Shown here: positions 8,903-17,511 of the stretch, one piece after another
How positions within the stretch are numbered: position 1 is the first letter of the stretch
How the letters are laid out: each line of letters starts with the position of its first letter
Translations under genes and position numbers: made by a program
NCBI RefSeq assembly: GCF_016863035.1
Contig: NZ_BOOC01000005.1
Span: 397,669-461,668 of the forward strand
DNA length: 64,000 nt
Direction: 5' to 3'
From: Microbispora corallina
GTDB taxonomy: Bacteria > Actinomycetota > Actinomycetes > Streptosporangiales > Streptosporangiaceae
The notes under the pieces: generated by a model
The model's database searches: none
What the model was told of the DNA's origin: nothing
What the model saw: the letters and a program-made list of their open reading frames with translations, nothing else

Positions 8903-9148
8903 TCACCCCTCGTCCGGGCCCCGGTCGTCGGCCGGATGCTCGACCAGGGCGAGGATCCGGTTGGACATGAACCGGGCGGTCCGCACGGGGGTTCCGTTCC
9001 GGGTCACCTCGGTGACCTCCACCACCCCCCGCCCGGTAGTGATCTCGATGCGGCGTCCCGCGCGGGTCGCCACCACTTCGTAGGTGCGGGGCGTGCCGCC
9101 CGCGTCGATGACGATCTCCACCCGGTCGCCCTTCATAAGGGGACACAT
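8903..9148 (-). CDS. Small beta-rich protein downstream of the TauE-type permease
   Basis: An 81-residue protein (77 if it starts at the second Met) in the order VEIVIDAGGTPRTYEVVATR, then a region rich in Val, Thr and Ile. It has no membrane segment and no Cys except Cys2. It begins 6 bp after the permease stop and so is probably co-transcribed and coupled. I do not recognise the family. Alternating hydrophobic residues suggest a small beta-barrel. Confidence 0.65.
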   Translation of the reverse strand: MCPLMKGDRVEIVIDAGGTPRTYEVVATRAGRRIEITTGRGVVEVTEVTRNGTPVRTARFMSNRILALVEHPADDRGPDEG

Positions 9149-9154
9149 ACCCTT

Positions 9155-9904
9155 TCAGGACAGCAGCTTCACAATCGCCACGATCCCGACCGCGACGATG
9201 AACCCGCGCAGGAGCGGAGCGGGCAGCCGGCGGCCCACCCGGGCGCCGAGGAACCCTCCGGCCGCCGAGCCGAGGGCGACCATCGGCGCCGCCGTCCAGT
9301 CCACCGGCGCGATCAACGTGAAGAGGATCGCGGCGGTCGCGTTGACCAGCAGCGACAGCAGGTTCTTGGCCGCGTTCACCCGCTGGATGTCCTCATCGAG
9401 GAAGCTGCCGAGCAGGCCGATGAGCACGATGCCCTGGGCCGCTCCGAAGTAGCCGCCGTAGACGCCGGCAAGCAGCACCCCCAGCCACAGCCACGGGCCG
9501 CCGTGCGCGTGCGGCCGGCGCCGTACGGCGAGCCAGGAGTTGAGCCGGGGCTGCACCACGACCAGGACGCAGGCGATCCCGATGAGCACCGGCACGATCA
9601 CGTTGAACGCGTCGGCGGGCAGGCGCAGCAGCAGCACACCGCCGATGAGGGAGCCGGCGACCGACGCGAGGCCGAGGCGGAGCAGGCGGTCGCGCTGGCC
9701 GCGCAGCTCCGGGCGGTAGCCGAGCACCCCGGTCACGCCGCCGGGGACGAGGCCGATGTTGTTGGAGACGTTCGCCGTGATCGGGGGAAGGCCGATCGCC
9801 AGCAGGGTCGGGAACGTGATGAGCGATCCGGAGCCCACGACCGCGTTGATGGCCCCGGCGCCCACCCCGGCCGCGAACACCGCGGCCGCCTCCAACGGCG
9901 TCAC
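9155..9904 (-). CDS. TauE/SafE-family anion permease
   Basis: A 249-residue inner-membrane protein with about eight hydrophobic segments. The family signature is at the N-terminus (GAGAINAVVGSGSLITFPTL) followed by ITANVSNNIGLVPGG, and the second repeat is YGGYFGAAQGIVLIGLLG. TauE/SafE proteins are thought to export sulphite or other organosulphur anions; the substrate here is not evident. The GTG start has GGAGGGG 9 nt upstream. The gene is the first of a two-gene unit with the 81-residue protein. Confidence 0.9.
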   Translation of the reverse strand: MTPLEAAAVFAAGVGAGAINAVVGSGSLITFPTLLAIGLPPITANVSNNIGLVPGGVTGVLGYRPELRGQRDRLLRLGLASVAGSLIGGVLLLRLPADAFNVIVPVLIGIACVLVVVQPRLNSWLAVRRRPHAHGGPWLWLGVLLAGVYGGYFGAAQGIVLIGLLGSFLDEDIQRVNAAKNLLSLLVNATAAILFTLIAPVDWTAAPMVALGSAAGGFLGARVGRRLPAPLLRGFIVAVGIVAIVKLLS

Positions 9905-9974
9905 TTGTCGTCACCCCTCCGGTACGGCTGTCGCCCGATGCTAGAGGGACGCGCCGAGCCGTCCGGCACCGCCC

Positions 9975-10763
9975 TCACGCGGGACGGGCGTACCAGCGGC
10001 CCTGCTGGCCGCGGTCGAGGACGAGGGGGACACCGAAGGTCTGGGAGAGGTTCTCCGGGGTCATCACCGAGTCGACCGGCCCCTGGGCGACGACCGACCC
10101 GTGGCGCAGCATCAGCACGTGGGTGAACCCGGCCGGGATCTCCTCGACGTGGTGGGTGACCAGCACCATCGTGGGCGACTTCGGGTCCTGGGCGAGCGCG
10201 CCCAGGCGGCGGACGAGGTCCTCCCGGCCGGCGACGTCGAGACCGGCCGCGGGCTCGTCGAGGAGCAGCAGCTCGGGGTCGGGCATCAGGGCACGGGCGA
10301 TCTGCACCCGCTTGCGCTCGCCCTCCGACAGCGTGGCGAACCGCCGCCGGATCAGGTGGGCGCACCCGAGCTGGTCGATCAGCTCCACGGCCCGCGTCAC
10401 GTCGTGCGAGTCGTACTCCTCGGTCCACCGGCCGAGGATGGCGTACGACGCGGTGAGCACGAGGTCGATGACCTTCTCGTCCGGCGGGATGCGCTCGGCG
10501 AGGGCGGCGCTCGCCAGCCCGATCCTGGGCCGCAGGTCGAACACGTCCGTCTGGCCGAGCCGCTCCCCCAGGATCTCCACGACACCCTCGGACGGGTAGA
10601 GCAGCGAGGCGGCCACCTGCAGCAGCGTCGTCTTCCCCGCGCCGTTGGGACCGATGACGACCCACCGCTCGTCTTCGCGGACGCTCCAGTCGATGCCGCG
10701 CAGCAGGACGGCGCCGTCCCTGCGGACGGCCACATCCTGAAGCAGTAGCACCTGACCGCCCAT
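9975..10763 (-). CDS. ABC transporter ATP-binding protein, stand-alone
   Basis: A 262-residue ABC ATPase with all motifs intact: Walker A GPNGAGKTTLL, Q-loop region, signature LSEGERKRVQIARALM, Walker B LLLLDEPAAGLD and switch His in LVTHHVEEIPAG. It most resembles the YlmA/ModF-like stand-alone ATPases. The ATG at 10763 with GGGAGGGGG upstream is preferred to the ORF start 18 codons earlier. No permease gene is adjacent, so either the permease is elsewhere or the protein has a non-transport role. Confidence 0.9.
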   Translation of the reverse strand: MGGQVLLLQDVAVRRDGAVLLRGIDWSVREDERWVVIGPNGAGKTTLLQVAASLLYPSEGVVEILGERLGQTDVFDLRPRIGLASAALAERIPPDEKVIDLVLTASYAILGRWTEEYDSHDVTRAVELIDQLGCAHLIRRRFATLSEGERKRVQIARALMPDPELLLLDEPAAGLDVAGREDLVRRLGALAQDPKSPTMVLVTHHVEEIPAGFTHVLMLRHGSVVAQGPVDSVMTPENLSQTFGVPLVLDRGQQGRWYARPA

Positions 10764-10829
10764 CGTGGTCCCCCTCCCGTGGTTCGCTGAGATAAAACTA
10801 TGGCAGCCCGAGCACATATCGTGGATCGG

Positions 10830-11552
10830 GTGCGCACTGATTCACCGATCTCCGCCACGCTCGTCGCCTGGGGCAACGCCTGGCTGGCCGGGCACGTCGG
10901 ACTCGACGACGCCCTCGACCGCGTGGAGCGCGACGCGGGCCCCCAAGTGGTGACGGACGGCGTGGCCGAGATCACACTGCGGGTCTTCCTGATGGACCTG
11001 CGGCGCGAGGGCCTGTCCGCCTTCCGGCTGTCCCTGCCGGTGCCCGGCGACCCGCTCGGGCTGACCGGTCCCCCCGCGTTCAACGGCGCCGCCATCGACG
11101 CCGGGCAGGCCGCCGTCGCCGTCCTGCCCGGGCGGTGCGCCGGGCTGCTGCCGGCCGTCGACCGGCGGGGCTCGTCGTACAGCGGCATCCTGTGGACGGC
11201 GGCGGAGGCGTCCCCCACGCCGCCCGACGTCCCGTCGCTGGCCGAGGCCGAGCGGGACCTCGCCGCCGCCATGCGCGCGGCGACCGACGCGCTGACGAAC
11301 GTGGACGGTCCGGCCCAGGGCTTCCCCTCCATCGGCGACGGGGAGGACACGCTCGCCCCCGGCTACCCGGGGCGGGCCCATCGCGTGGGCGCCCTCGCCT
11401 CCCGTCTCGCCCTCGCCCTGCGCCTCGCCGACGAGCGGGGCCTCACCTCCGGCCAGGTCTCCGTCCGGGGCCAGGCGCTGCGCGACCTCGACCGCGCCGT
11501 ACGGCGGGCCCGTGTCGCGGCCCACCACGCGATCGTCGAATCCCAGGTCTGA
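10830..11552 (+). CDS. Conserved actinobacterial protein of unknown function
   Basis: A 240-residue soluble protein, divergent from the ABC ATPase. The GTG at 10830 is preferred because TATCGT (10817-10822) lies 7 nt upstream as a -10, giving a leaderless mRNA; the ATG at 10800 would add ten residues. The sequence has a DALDRVERDAGPQVV helix, a central beta-rich part (FRLSLPVPGDPLG) and a long C-terminal helical region ending in Arg-rich VRGQALRDLDRAVRRARVA. There are no catalytic motifs I recognise. Confidence 0.75.
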   Translation: MRTDSPISATLVAWGNAWLAGHVGLDDALDRVERDAGPQVVTDGVAEITLRVFLMDLRREGLSAFRLSLPVPGDPLGLTGPPAFNGAAIDAGQAAVAVLPGRCAGLLPAVDRRGSSYSGILWTAAEASPTPPDVPSLAEAERDLAAAMRAATDALTNVDGPAQGFPSIGDGEDTLAPGYPGRAHRVGALASRLALALRLADERGLTSGQVSVRGQALRDLDRAVRRARVAAHHAIVESQV

Positions 11553-11570
11553 CGCGCACCCGGACCGGGC

Positions 11571-12479
11571 TCACCGCTTGGCGACCGCCTCGCGGACGGC
11601 GGGCACGACCTCCTGGGCCCAGCGGGCCAGGAGGGTGGGGTCGGGGGCGCCGTGGCCGGCGGAGAAGAGCGTGAAGCCCGACGCGCCGTGTTCCAGCACG
11701 GCTCCGGTCAGTTCCTCGACCCACTGGGCGGCGGAACCGCCGATCCAGCGGCCGTCGGAGTCGCGGGTGGCGGGCAGCGGCCGGTCGGTGATGCGCCCGG
11801 GGAAGTTGAAGACCGTGCGGATCTCCCGCGGATCGCGGCCGGCGGAAGCCGCCGCCTCGTCGACGACCGGCCGCGACGTGCGGTATCGATCGCTGAGCCA
11901 GTCGGCCGCGTGGCCGGGGATCCAGCCGTCGGCCACCCGGCCGGTGGCAGCCAGGGATCTGCGGCCGACCGATCCGGTCCACACGGGCGGCGCGGGCACC
12001 GGGGCCGGCTCGATCTGGTTCACCTTGTAGTGCCTGCCCTCGTAGGTGACCGGTGGGCCGCCGCCCGACAGCAGCTTGACCAGGACGATCGCCTCCTCGA
12101 ATGCGTCCACGGCGTCGCCTGACGTCAGCCGCGGCACCCCCAGGTCGGCGATGCGATCCCACAGCCCGCCCGCGCCCATGCCGAGCACGATCCGGCCGCC
12201 CGACAGCGCCGACAACGACGTCACCAGCCTGGCCAGCAGGGGAGCGGGCCGGGTCGGCAGATTGGTGACGTTGGCGAGACCGGTGATGTTCCGCGTACGG
12301 CCGAGGATGAAGCCGAGCGCGGCGTAGGCGTCCACACGTCCGCCAAGGTAGGGATGGTCCGACAAGGTGAAGATGTCGAGCCCGTCCCGGTCGGCCTGCT
12401 GAGCCATGCGCAACAACTCTGGTATGTCGTCGATGCCGGAGTGCGCACCGAACCCGAAGACGACGTCATGTGCCGGCAC
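11571..12479 (-). CDS. LLM-class flavin- or F420-dependent oxidoreductase
   Basis: A 302-residue luciferase-like TIM-barrel enzyme. Typical features are FGAHSGIDDIPELLRMAQQA near the start, DIFTLSDHPY, LGMGAGG at about residue 102, and WTGSVGRRSLAATGRVADGW for cofactor binding. In actinomycetes this family commonly uses F420 or FMN; the substrate cannot be told. The GTG at 12479 has GGAAAGG 7 nt upstream. Its promoter region carries two tandem copies of the palindrome also found in front of the neighbouring marR gene, so it is the likely target of that regulator. Confidence 0.88.
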   Translation of the reverse strand: MPAHDVVFGFGAHSGIDDIPELLRMAQQADRDGLDIFTLSDHPYLGGRVDAYAALGFILGRTRNITGLANVTNLPTRPAPLLARLVTSLSALSGGRIVLGMGAGGLWDRIADLGVPRLTSGDAVDAFEEAIVLVKLLSGGGPPVTYEGRHYKVNQIEPAPVPAPPVWTGSVGRRSLAATGRVADGWIPGHAADWLSDRYRTSRPVVDEAAASAGRDPREIRTVFNFPGRITDRPLPATRDSDGRWIGGSAAQWVEELTGAVLEHGASGFTLFSAGHGAPDPTLLARWAQEVVPAVREAVAKR

Positions 12480-12506
12480 TGTTCTGCCTTTCCACCCAAG
12501 GAGCTT

Positions 12507-12545
12507 AGTTCGTACCACGAACCATATTGGTTCGTGGTACGAACT
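12507..12545. promoter_or_regulatory. Double palindromic operator upstream of the LLM oxidoreductase
   Basis: A perfect 17-bp inverted repeat (left arm 12507-12523, right arm 12529-12545) with a 5-nt centre. Each arm is itself a palindrome: TTCGT-ACC-ACGAA on the left and TTCGT-GGT-ACGAA on the right. The same TTCGT-N3-ACGAA pattern recurs at 13037-13049 in front of marR. Such nested symmetry fits binding of two regulator dimers. Confidence 0.8.
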
Positions 12546-12563
12546 ACAACGCCCTGCCAGGCT

Positions 12564-13019
12564 TCAGCGCATGGCGTCCGGCTCCTGGAAGACGGTGGGG
12601 ACCTTGTTGTCCGTCACGACACGGCCGAGCAGGGCGGCGAGCGTGTCGCGCTCCGACGGCGTCAGCCCCGAGGTCAGCTCCTCGACGCGGCGGCAGGTCT
12701 CGCTGTAGAACTCACCGGCCAGCTTGACGCCCTGCCTGGTGAGGGACACCCGCACCGCCCGGAGGTCCTCGGGGTCGGGTGTGCGTCGCACCAGCCCGTT
12801 GCGCTCGCTGCGGTCCACCAGACCGGTCAGGCTCGCCTTGGCCAGGCCGAGCATCGCGCCCAGTTCGCTCATGCCATAGGGCTGCGCCATCAGGACGCAC
12901 AACAACTGGCCCTGCTGCTGGGTGAGGCCGTGCCCGCGGGCGGAATTCGCGTACACGGCGTTCACCAGGAACGTGGACCGCACCAGTGCGGCCACCGTCC
13001 CGATCTGGCTCTCACTCAC
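12564..13019 (-). CDS. MarR-family transcriptional regulator
   Basis: A 151-residue MarR regulator. The winged helix spans about residues 35-100 (GLTQQQGQLLCVLMAQPYGM, LGLAKASLTGLVDRSERNGL, RTPDPEDLRAVRVSLT), flanked by dimerisation helices. The GTG at 13019 is 6 nt after TACCCT, a plausible -10, so the mRNA is probably leaderless. The palindrome at 13037-13049 sits between -35 and -10, an arrangement suited to autorepression. The same motif occurs twice in front of the adjacent LLM oxidoreductase, which implies joint control in response to a ligand, perhaps the enzyme's substrate. Confidence 0.92.
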   Translation of the reverse strand: MSESQIGTVAALVRSTFLVNAVYANSARGHGLTQQQGQLLCVLMAQPYGMSELGAMLGLAKASLTGLVDRSERNGLVRRTPDPEDLRAVRVSLTRQGVKLAGEFYSETCRRVEELTSGLTPSERDTLAALLGRVVTDNKVPTVFQEPDAMR

Positions 13020-13036
13020 AGATCCAGGGTAACCAA

Positions 13037-13049
13037 TTCGTGAGACGAA
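13037..13049. promoter_or_regulatory. MarR autoregulatory operator
   Basis: TTCGT-GAG-ACGAA, identical in its arms to the two operator halves at 12507-12545. It lies 18 nt upstream of the marR GTG, inside the presumed promoter spacer. Confidence 0.75.
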
Positions 13050-13060
13050 CTATCATTTCG

Positions 13061-13684
13061 TCAGGCCAGGTCGTGGCGTACGGCGTAGAGGGCGGCCTGG
13101 GTGCGGTCCTGGACGCCGAGCTTCATCAGGACGTTGGAGACGTGGGTCTTCACGGTCTTCTCGGCGACGACGAGCTCGCGGGCGATCTCCCGGTTGGAGC
13201 GGCCGGCCGCGATCAGCCGGAGAACCTCGCGCTCCCGGTCGGTCAGGCCCGCGACCGGCGCGTCCGCGGATGGCGGCGCGGGAGCGGCCAGGACGGCCTC
13301 GGCCGCCTCGGGCGCGAGCAGCACCTGGCCGCCGTGGACCGCCCGGATGGCCCGCACCAGCGCCTCCGGGTCCACGTCCTTGTAGAGGAAACCCGCCGCG
13401 CCCGCGCGCATCGCCGGGACCACGTCGCCCGCGTCGGCGGCCGAGGTCAGCACGATCACCCGGACGTCCCGGCCGCCGATCTCGGCGAGCGCGGCGAGGC
13501 CGTCGAGCACGGGCATCTTCAGGTCGAGCAGCAGGACGTCGGGGGCGAGGGACCGGGTCAGCTCGACCGCCTCCGCGCCGTCGCCGGCCTCCCCCACGAC
13601 GGCGATGTCGTCCTGGATCTCCAGGAACGTCCGCAGGCCCCGCCGCACCACGGGATGGTCGTCGGCGAGCAGCACCCGGATCAC
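13061..13684 (-). CDS. NarL/LuxR-family response regulator
   Basis: A 207-residue response regulator. The receiver domain has the acidic pair in LLADDHPVV, the phosphoacceptor Asp in [14 protein letters not shown] (about residue 53) and the switch Thr/Ser and Lys ([15 protein letters not shown]). The C-terminal LuxR helix-turn-helix is [19 protein letters not shown] followed by [15 protein letters not shown]. Its GTG overlaps the stop of the sensor kinase gene (GTGA), so the pair is co-translated. Confidence 0.95.
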   Translation of the reverse strand: MIRVLLADDHPVVRRGLRTFLEIQDDIAVVGEAGDGAEAVELTRSLAPDVLLLDLKMPVLDGLAALAEIGGRDVRVIVLTSAADAGDVVPAMRAGAAGFLYKDVDPEALVRAIRAVHGGQVLLAPEAAEAVLAAPAPPSADAPVAGLTDREREVLRLIAAGRSNREIARELVVAEKTVKTHVSNVLMKLGVQDRTQAALYAVRHDLA

Positions 13685-14826
13685 GCGGGCACCTCGAGGC
13701 GGACGGTCGTGCCCTTCCCCAGGGCGGAGACGACGGTCAGGGAGCCGCCGACCCCCTGGGCCCGGTCGCGCATGGACGGCAGGCCGAGGCCGTGGACGCC
13801 CGCCTCGTCGAAGCCGGCGCCGTCGTCGGCCACCTCCAGCGTGAGCGCCGGTCCCCGGTGCGTGAGCCGTACGGCGACGCGGGACGCCGAGGCGTGACGC
13901 AGGGCGTTGTGCAGCGCCTCCTGGGCGACCCGGAGCACGGCGACCTCGATCTCGGGCGGGAGATCCCCGGGCGGCTCGCCCTCGAAGGCGAAGACGACCT
14001 CGGCCGGGTGCAGCCGGTCCAGCAGCTGTGCATGCTTGCGCACGCACTCCACCAGGCCGTGCCGGTCGAGCTCGGGCGGCCGCAGTTCGACGATCACGGC
14101 GCGCAGCTCGGCGAGCGCCTCGCCGGCCAGCCGTTCGACCCGCTCGATCTCCCGTATGGCGCGGTCCGGATCCCGGCGGGCGAGCGCCGCGGCGGCCTGG
14201 GCGGTCAGCCGCAGCGAGAACAGCTTCTGGCTGACGGCGTCGTGGAGCTCGCGGGCCATCCGCGTCCGTTCCTCGATCACCGTGAGCTCGCGGCCCCGCT
14301 CGTACAGCCGGGCGTTGGTGAGCGCGATGGCCGCGTGCGCCGCGAACAGCGTCAGCAGCTCCTGGTCGGCCTGGGTGAATCCGCCGGGCGTCCTCTTGTT
14401 GGACAGGAAGATGATGCCGAGGACCTGGTCGCCGTCCATGATCGGCACGCCGAGGAAGTCCTTGAGCACAGGATGGGCCCGGGGCCACCACTCGAACCTG
14501 GGGTCCTTGCGGATGTCGGGGAGCCGCACGGGCGCCGCGTCCCGCAGCATTGCGCCGAGCATCCCGTGCTGGCGCGGGGTCGGCCCGATGGCCGCCCACT
14601 GCTCACTGGAGATGCCCTCGGCGACGAACTCGGCGAACGAGCCGTCGTCGTCGGGCACCCCGAGAGCCGCGTAGCGGGCGTCGAGCAGCCGCCCGGCCGA
14701 CCGGACGATCACCTGCAGCACCTCGCGGACCGACAGATGCCGGGTGACCGCCAGCACGGCGGAGCTGACCGCGTGCAGCACCTCGTCGCGGTCGCGCGCG
14801 CCGGCGACCTCGCTCACCTGGGACAC
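13681..14826 (-). CDS. GAF-domain sensor histidine kinase (HisKA_3)
   Basis: A 381-residue cytoplasmic kinase. A GAF domain (about residues 25-170) is followed by the HisKA_3 dimerisation helix with the phosphoacceptor His in [11 protein letters not shown], then an HATPase domain with NALRHA and [16 protein letters not shown]. There is no membrane segment, so it probably senses an internal signal or a ligand of the GAF domain. The GTG start lies 7 nt after TAGTCT, suggesting a leaderless transcript. It is paired with the response regulator immediately downstream. Confidence 0.93.
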   Translation of the reverse strand: MSQVSEVAGARDRDEVLHAVSSAVLAVTRHLSVREVLQVIVRSAGRLLDARYAALGVPDDDGSFAEFVAEGISSEQWAAIGPTPRQHGMLGAMLRDAAPVRLPDIRKDPRFEWWPRAHPVLKDFLGVPIMDGDQVLGIIFLSNKRTPGGFTQADQELLTLFAAHAAIALTNARLYERGRELTVIEERTRMARELHDAVSQKLFSLRLTAQAAAALARRDPDRAIREIERVERLAGEALAELRAVIVELRPPELDRHGLVECVRKHAQLLDRLHPAEVVFAFEGEPPGDLPPEIEVAVLRVAQEALHNALRHASASRVAVRLTHRGPALTLEVADDGAGFDEAGVHGLGLPSMRDRAQGVGGSLTVVSALGKGTTVRLEVPA

Positions 14827-14974
14827 GCCCCACAGACTAGGTCGTCGCCGCGCCCCTCGCGGTCCGGCGGGAGACCGGAAGGGTCTCGGCCGGTGGACCT
14901 AGGGCCAACTGCCGAGCCCACGCCCGGTCGGCGGCCCGATGTGCGCGCCGGGGCGCGTTCCTAGCGTGAGCCGC

Positions 14975-15637
14975 ATGAAACAGGCACTCATCACCGGAGC
15001 GTCGCGGGGGCTGGGGCTGGCCCTCGCCAGGGCGCTCGCCGCCGACGGCTGGTCGCTGCTGCTCACGGCGAGGGGCGAGGAGGACCTCTTCTCCGCGGCC
15101 TTCGACCTGGACGCCCGGGCGATCGCCGGGGACGTCGCCGACCCGGCCCACGTCGCCCGGCTCGCCGAGGCCGCGCCGGAGCTGGACCTCCTCGTCAACA
15201 ACGCGAGCGGGCTCGGCCCGACGCCGATGCCGCGCCTGGCCGACTACCCGCTCGACGCGCTGCGGGCCCTGGTCGAGACCAACGTCGTCGCCCCGCTCGG
15301 ACTCGTCCAGGCCACCCTGCCCGCCCTGCGCAAGCGCCGCGGCGCGATCCTGAACGTCTCGTCGGACGCCGCCGTGGAGGCGTACGAGGGGTGGGGCGGG
15401 TACGGCGCGACGAAGGCCGCGCTCGACCAGATCTCGAACGTGCTGGCCGCCGAGGAGCCCGACGTCGCCGTCTGGTGGGTCGACCCGGGCGAGATGAACA
15501 CCAGCATGCTGGCCGCCGCGGTCGGCGAGCAGGAGGCCGGCGCCGCCCCGCCGCCGGAGAGCGTCGCGGCCGCGCTGCTCCGGCTGGTCGCCTCGCGCCC
15601 GGAGAGCGGCCGGTTCACCCGGGGAGAGCTGGGATGA
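14975..15637 (+). CDS. Short-chain dehydrogenase/reductase
   Basis: A 220-residue classical SDR with the cofactor-binding TGASRGLGLALA at residues 8-19, NNAS at about 76, the catalytic Ser in ILNVSSDAAV and the YGATK Tyr-Lys pair. The substrate is not evident. The ATG at 14975 is 7 nt after TAGCGT, so the mRNA may be leaderless. The stop overlaps the start of the QueA-like gene (ATGA); the two are therefore one unit. Confidence 0.92.
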   Translation: MKQALITGASRGLGLALARALAADGWSLLLTARGEEDLFSAAFDLDARAIAGDVADPAHVARLAEAAPELDLLVNNASGLGPTPMPRLADYPLDALRALVETNVVAPLGLVQATLPALRKRRGAILNVSSDAAVEAYEGWGGYGATKAALDQISNVLAAEEPDVAVWWVDPGEMNTSMLAAAVGEQEAGAAPPPESVAAALLRLVASRPESGRFTRGELG

Positions 15638-16791
15638 CCGCCGGCCTCTCCACGACCCCCGGACCACGCGGAACACCATCCACCACCGCTCCGGGCTCGC
15701 TCGACTTCGCGCTGCCGGAGGCACTGGAGGCGCGGCAGCCGCCGGAGGCGCGGGGACTGCGGCGCGACGGGGTGCGGCTCATGGTCTCCCGCCGGGGCAC
15801 CGGCGAGATCACCCACCACACCTTCCATGACCTGCCCGCGCTGCTGTCCCCCGGCGACCTGCTCGTGGTCAACAACTCGGCCACGCTGCCGGCCGCCGTA
15901 CGGCTCGACCGGCTGGCCGTGCACTTCTCGGGCCGGCTCCCGTCGGGCGAGTGGCTGGTCGAGCTGCGGCGCCGGACGGCGACGGCGACCGAGCCCTACT
16001 CCGGCGCCGCGCCCGGCGAGTGGCTGCCGCTGCCCGGCGGGGCCACGCTCCGGCTGGCCGGCCAGGTCACGCCCCGGATGTGGCGGGCCGTGCTCGACCG
16101 CGACGTGCCGGAGTACCTGGCCGAGCACGGCGTCCCCATCCGGTACGGCTACGTCCCCCGCGACTGGCCGATCTCGGCCTACCAGACGGTCTTCGGAGTG
16201 GAACCGGGCAGCGCGGAGATGCCGAGCGCCGGCCGGCCCTTCACAGCGCGGCTGGTCGCGGAGCTGGTGAGCCGGGGGATCGCGATCGCGCCGGTCACCC
16301 TGCACACCGGGGTCGCCTCGCCGGAGAAGGACGAGCCGCCGTACCCGGAGTGGTTCTCGGTGCCGGCGTCGACGGCCCGGCTGGTGAACCTCACCCGCGC
16401 GGGCGGCGGCAGGGTCGTCGCGGTCGGGACGACCGTGGTGCGGGCCCTGGAGACGGCCGCCCTCGACGCTCCCCGGCCCACGGACGGCGTCGAACCCGCC
16501 GGCGCCGACGGGACGGCCGGCACGGGCGGTGTCGATGGCGCGAGCGGCACGGACGGCGCCGACGGCGCGGTGGTCAGGGCGGCCTCGGGGTGGACCTCGC
16601 ACATCGTCACGCCCGAGGTGGGAGTCCGGGCGGTCGACGGGCTCATCACGGGGCTCCATGAGCCGCGCTCGACCCATCTGATGATGTTGTCGGCCGTGGG
16701 CGGTCCGGGGCTCGTCGCCCTCTCGTACCAGGTCGCGCTCGACGAGGGCTATCTGTGGCACGAGTTCGGGGATGCGCACCTCATCGTCTGA
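15634..16791 (+). CDS. QueA-like S-adenosylmethionine:tRNA ribosyltransferase-isomerase
   Basis: A 385-residue QueA-family protein, longer than the usual 340-360. Recognisable blocks are DLLVVNNSATLPA, HGVPIRYGYVPRDWPISAYQTVF, ITLHTG-type VTLHTGVASPE, VGTTVVRALE and a C-terminal DEGYLWHEFGDAHLI. Genuine QueA makes epoxyqueuosine from preQ1 on tRNA. A Gly/Ala/Asp/Thr-rich insertion sits at about residues 282-312, between conserved blocks. No other queuosine genes are in the window and it is coupled to an SDR, so the reaction may differ from canonical QueA. ATG overlaps the SDR stop. Confidence 0.8.
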   Translation: MTAGLSTTPGPRGTPSTTAPGSLDFALPEALEARQPPEARGLRRDGVRLMVSRRGTGEITHHTFHDLPALLSPGDLLVVNNSATLPAAVRLDRLAVHFSGRLPSGEWLVELRRRTATATEPYSGAAPGEWLPLPGGATLRLAGQVTPRMWRAVLDRDVPEYLAEHGVPIRYGYVPRDWPISAYQTVFGVEPGSAEMPSAGRPFTARLVAELVSRGIAIAPVTLHTGVASPEKDEPPYPEWFSVPASTARLVNLTRAGGGRVVAVGTTVVRALETAALDAPRPTDGVEPAGADGTAGTGGVDGASGTDGADGAVVRAASGWTSHIVTPEVGVRAVDGLITGLHEPRSTHLMMLSAVGGPGLVALSYQVALDEGYLWHEFGDAHLIV

Positions 16792-16839
16792 CCGTCCGGC
16801 GTGATCCAACCGTGATGTCGATCGTCAAGGCTTGCCCGC

Positions 16840-17385
16840 ATGCGAACCCTCATCGTCAAGTTAACGACGCTTCTGGCGGTTCCGCTCACCGCGGCCGCCC
16901 TTACCGCCGGCCCGGCCGCCGCGGCCTCCGCCTCCACCACGTCGTCGACCGCCGCCAAGGCGGCCTCCGCCCCCGTCCGGATCCTGGTGAACTACCCGTA
17001 CCGCGTGCGCGCCGGACGCGTGGTCTCCTTCAAGGTCCGGCTGGTCAACAACACCAAGAGCAAGACACACGAGATCTTCCTGGCGACCAAGTTCCCGAAG
17101 GGCGTCTCGAAAGTCCGGATCTATGTCCCGAAGGGCTCCAACTACCACGAGCGCTGCTCGCGAGAGCAGACCCGGGCGCTGTGCGTCTTCCCCGGCCTGA
17201 GCAGGGCCCACACGTACACGGTCTGGGCGAAGGCCTGGGTCAGCGGCTCGGCCCGCGGCAAGCTCTACGGATACATCGGCGGCGTCGTCACCGACACCTC
17301 GCTGGACACCGATCCGCGCGAGCTGCTGAGCGAGTTCGGCGACGACATCAACTGGATCAAGACGAAGAGCACAATCTATAGATGA
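16840..17385 (+). CDS. Secreted DUF11-like small protein, copy 1
   Basis: A 181-residue protein with a Sec signal peptide (basic MRTLIVKL, hydrophobic core, AAAASA cleavage region near residue 30). The mature part is a single beta-sandwich-like domain with RVRAGRVVSFKVRLVNNTKS and FPKGVSKVRIYVPKGS, resembling DUF11-type repeats seen in surface proteins. It has two Cys, 6 or so residues apart in the middle, which could form a disulphide. The gene immediately downstream encodes a clear relative with the same layout, and the two are probably an ancient duplication. Confidence 0.8.
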   Translation: MRTLIVKLTTLLAVPLTAAALTAGPAAAASASTTSSTAAKAASAPVRILVNYPYRVRAGRVVSFKVRLVNNTKSKTHEIFLATKFPKGVSKVRIYVPKGSNYHERCSREQTRALCVFPGLSRAHTYTVWAKAWVSGSARGKLYGYIGGVVTDTSLDTDPRELLSEFGDDINWIKTKSTIYR

Positions 17386-17401
17386 TATGTAGACCTGCAT
17401 G

Positions 17402-17422
17402 AGATCTTCATAAAAAAGATCT
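17402..17422 (+). terminator. Weak AT-rich stem-loop between the two secreted genes
   Basis: AGATCTT and AAGATCT form a 7-bp stem around a 7-nt loop, 16 nt after the stop of the first gene, in an unusually AT-rich spacer. It could be an attenuating terminator between the paralogues or a processing site; strength is low. Confidence 0.35.
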
Positions 17423-17511
17423 TTCCCTGTGAGGTACAGAAGTGGTAAAAAATCCCACGAATTAACGGGGGTTTAACCGTTTCCCCCTCGTCCTCAGGGA
17501 GACCTGTTCTC

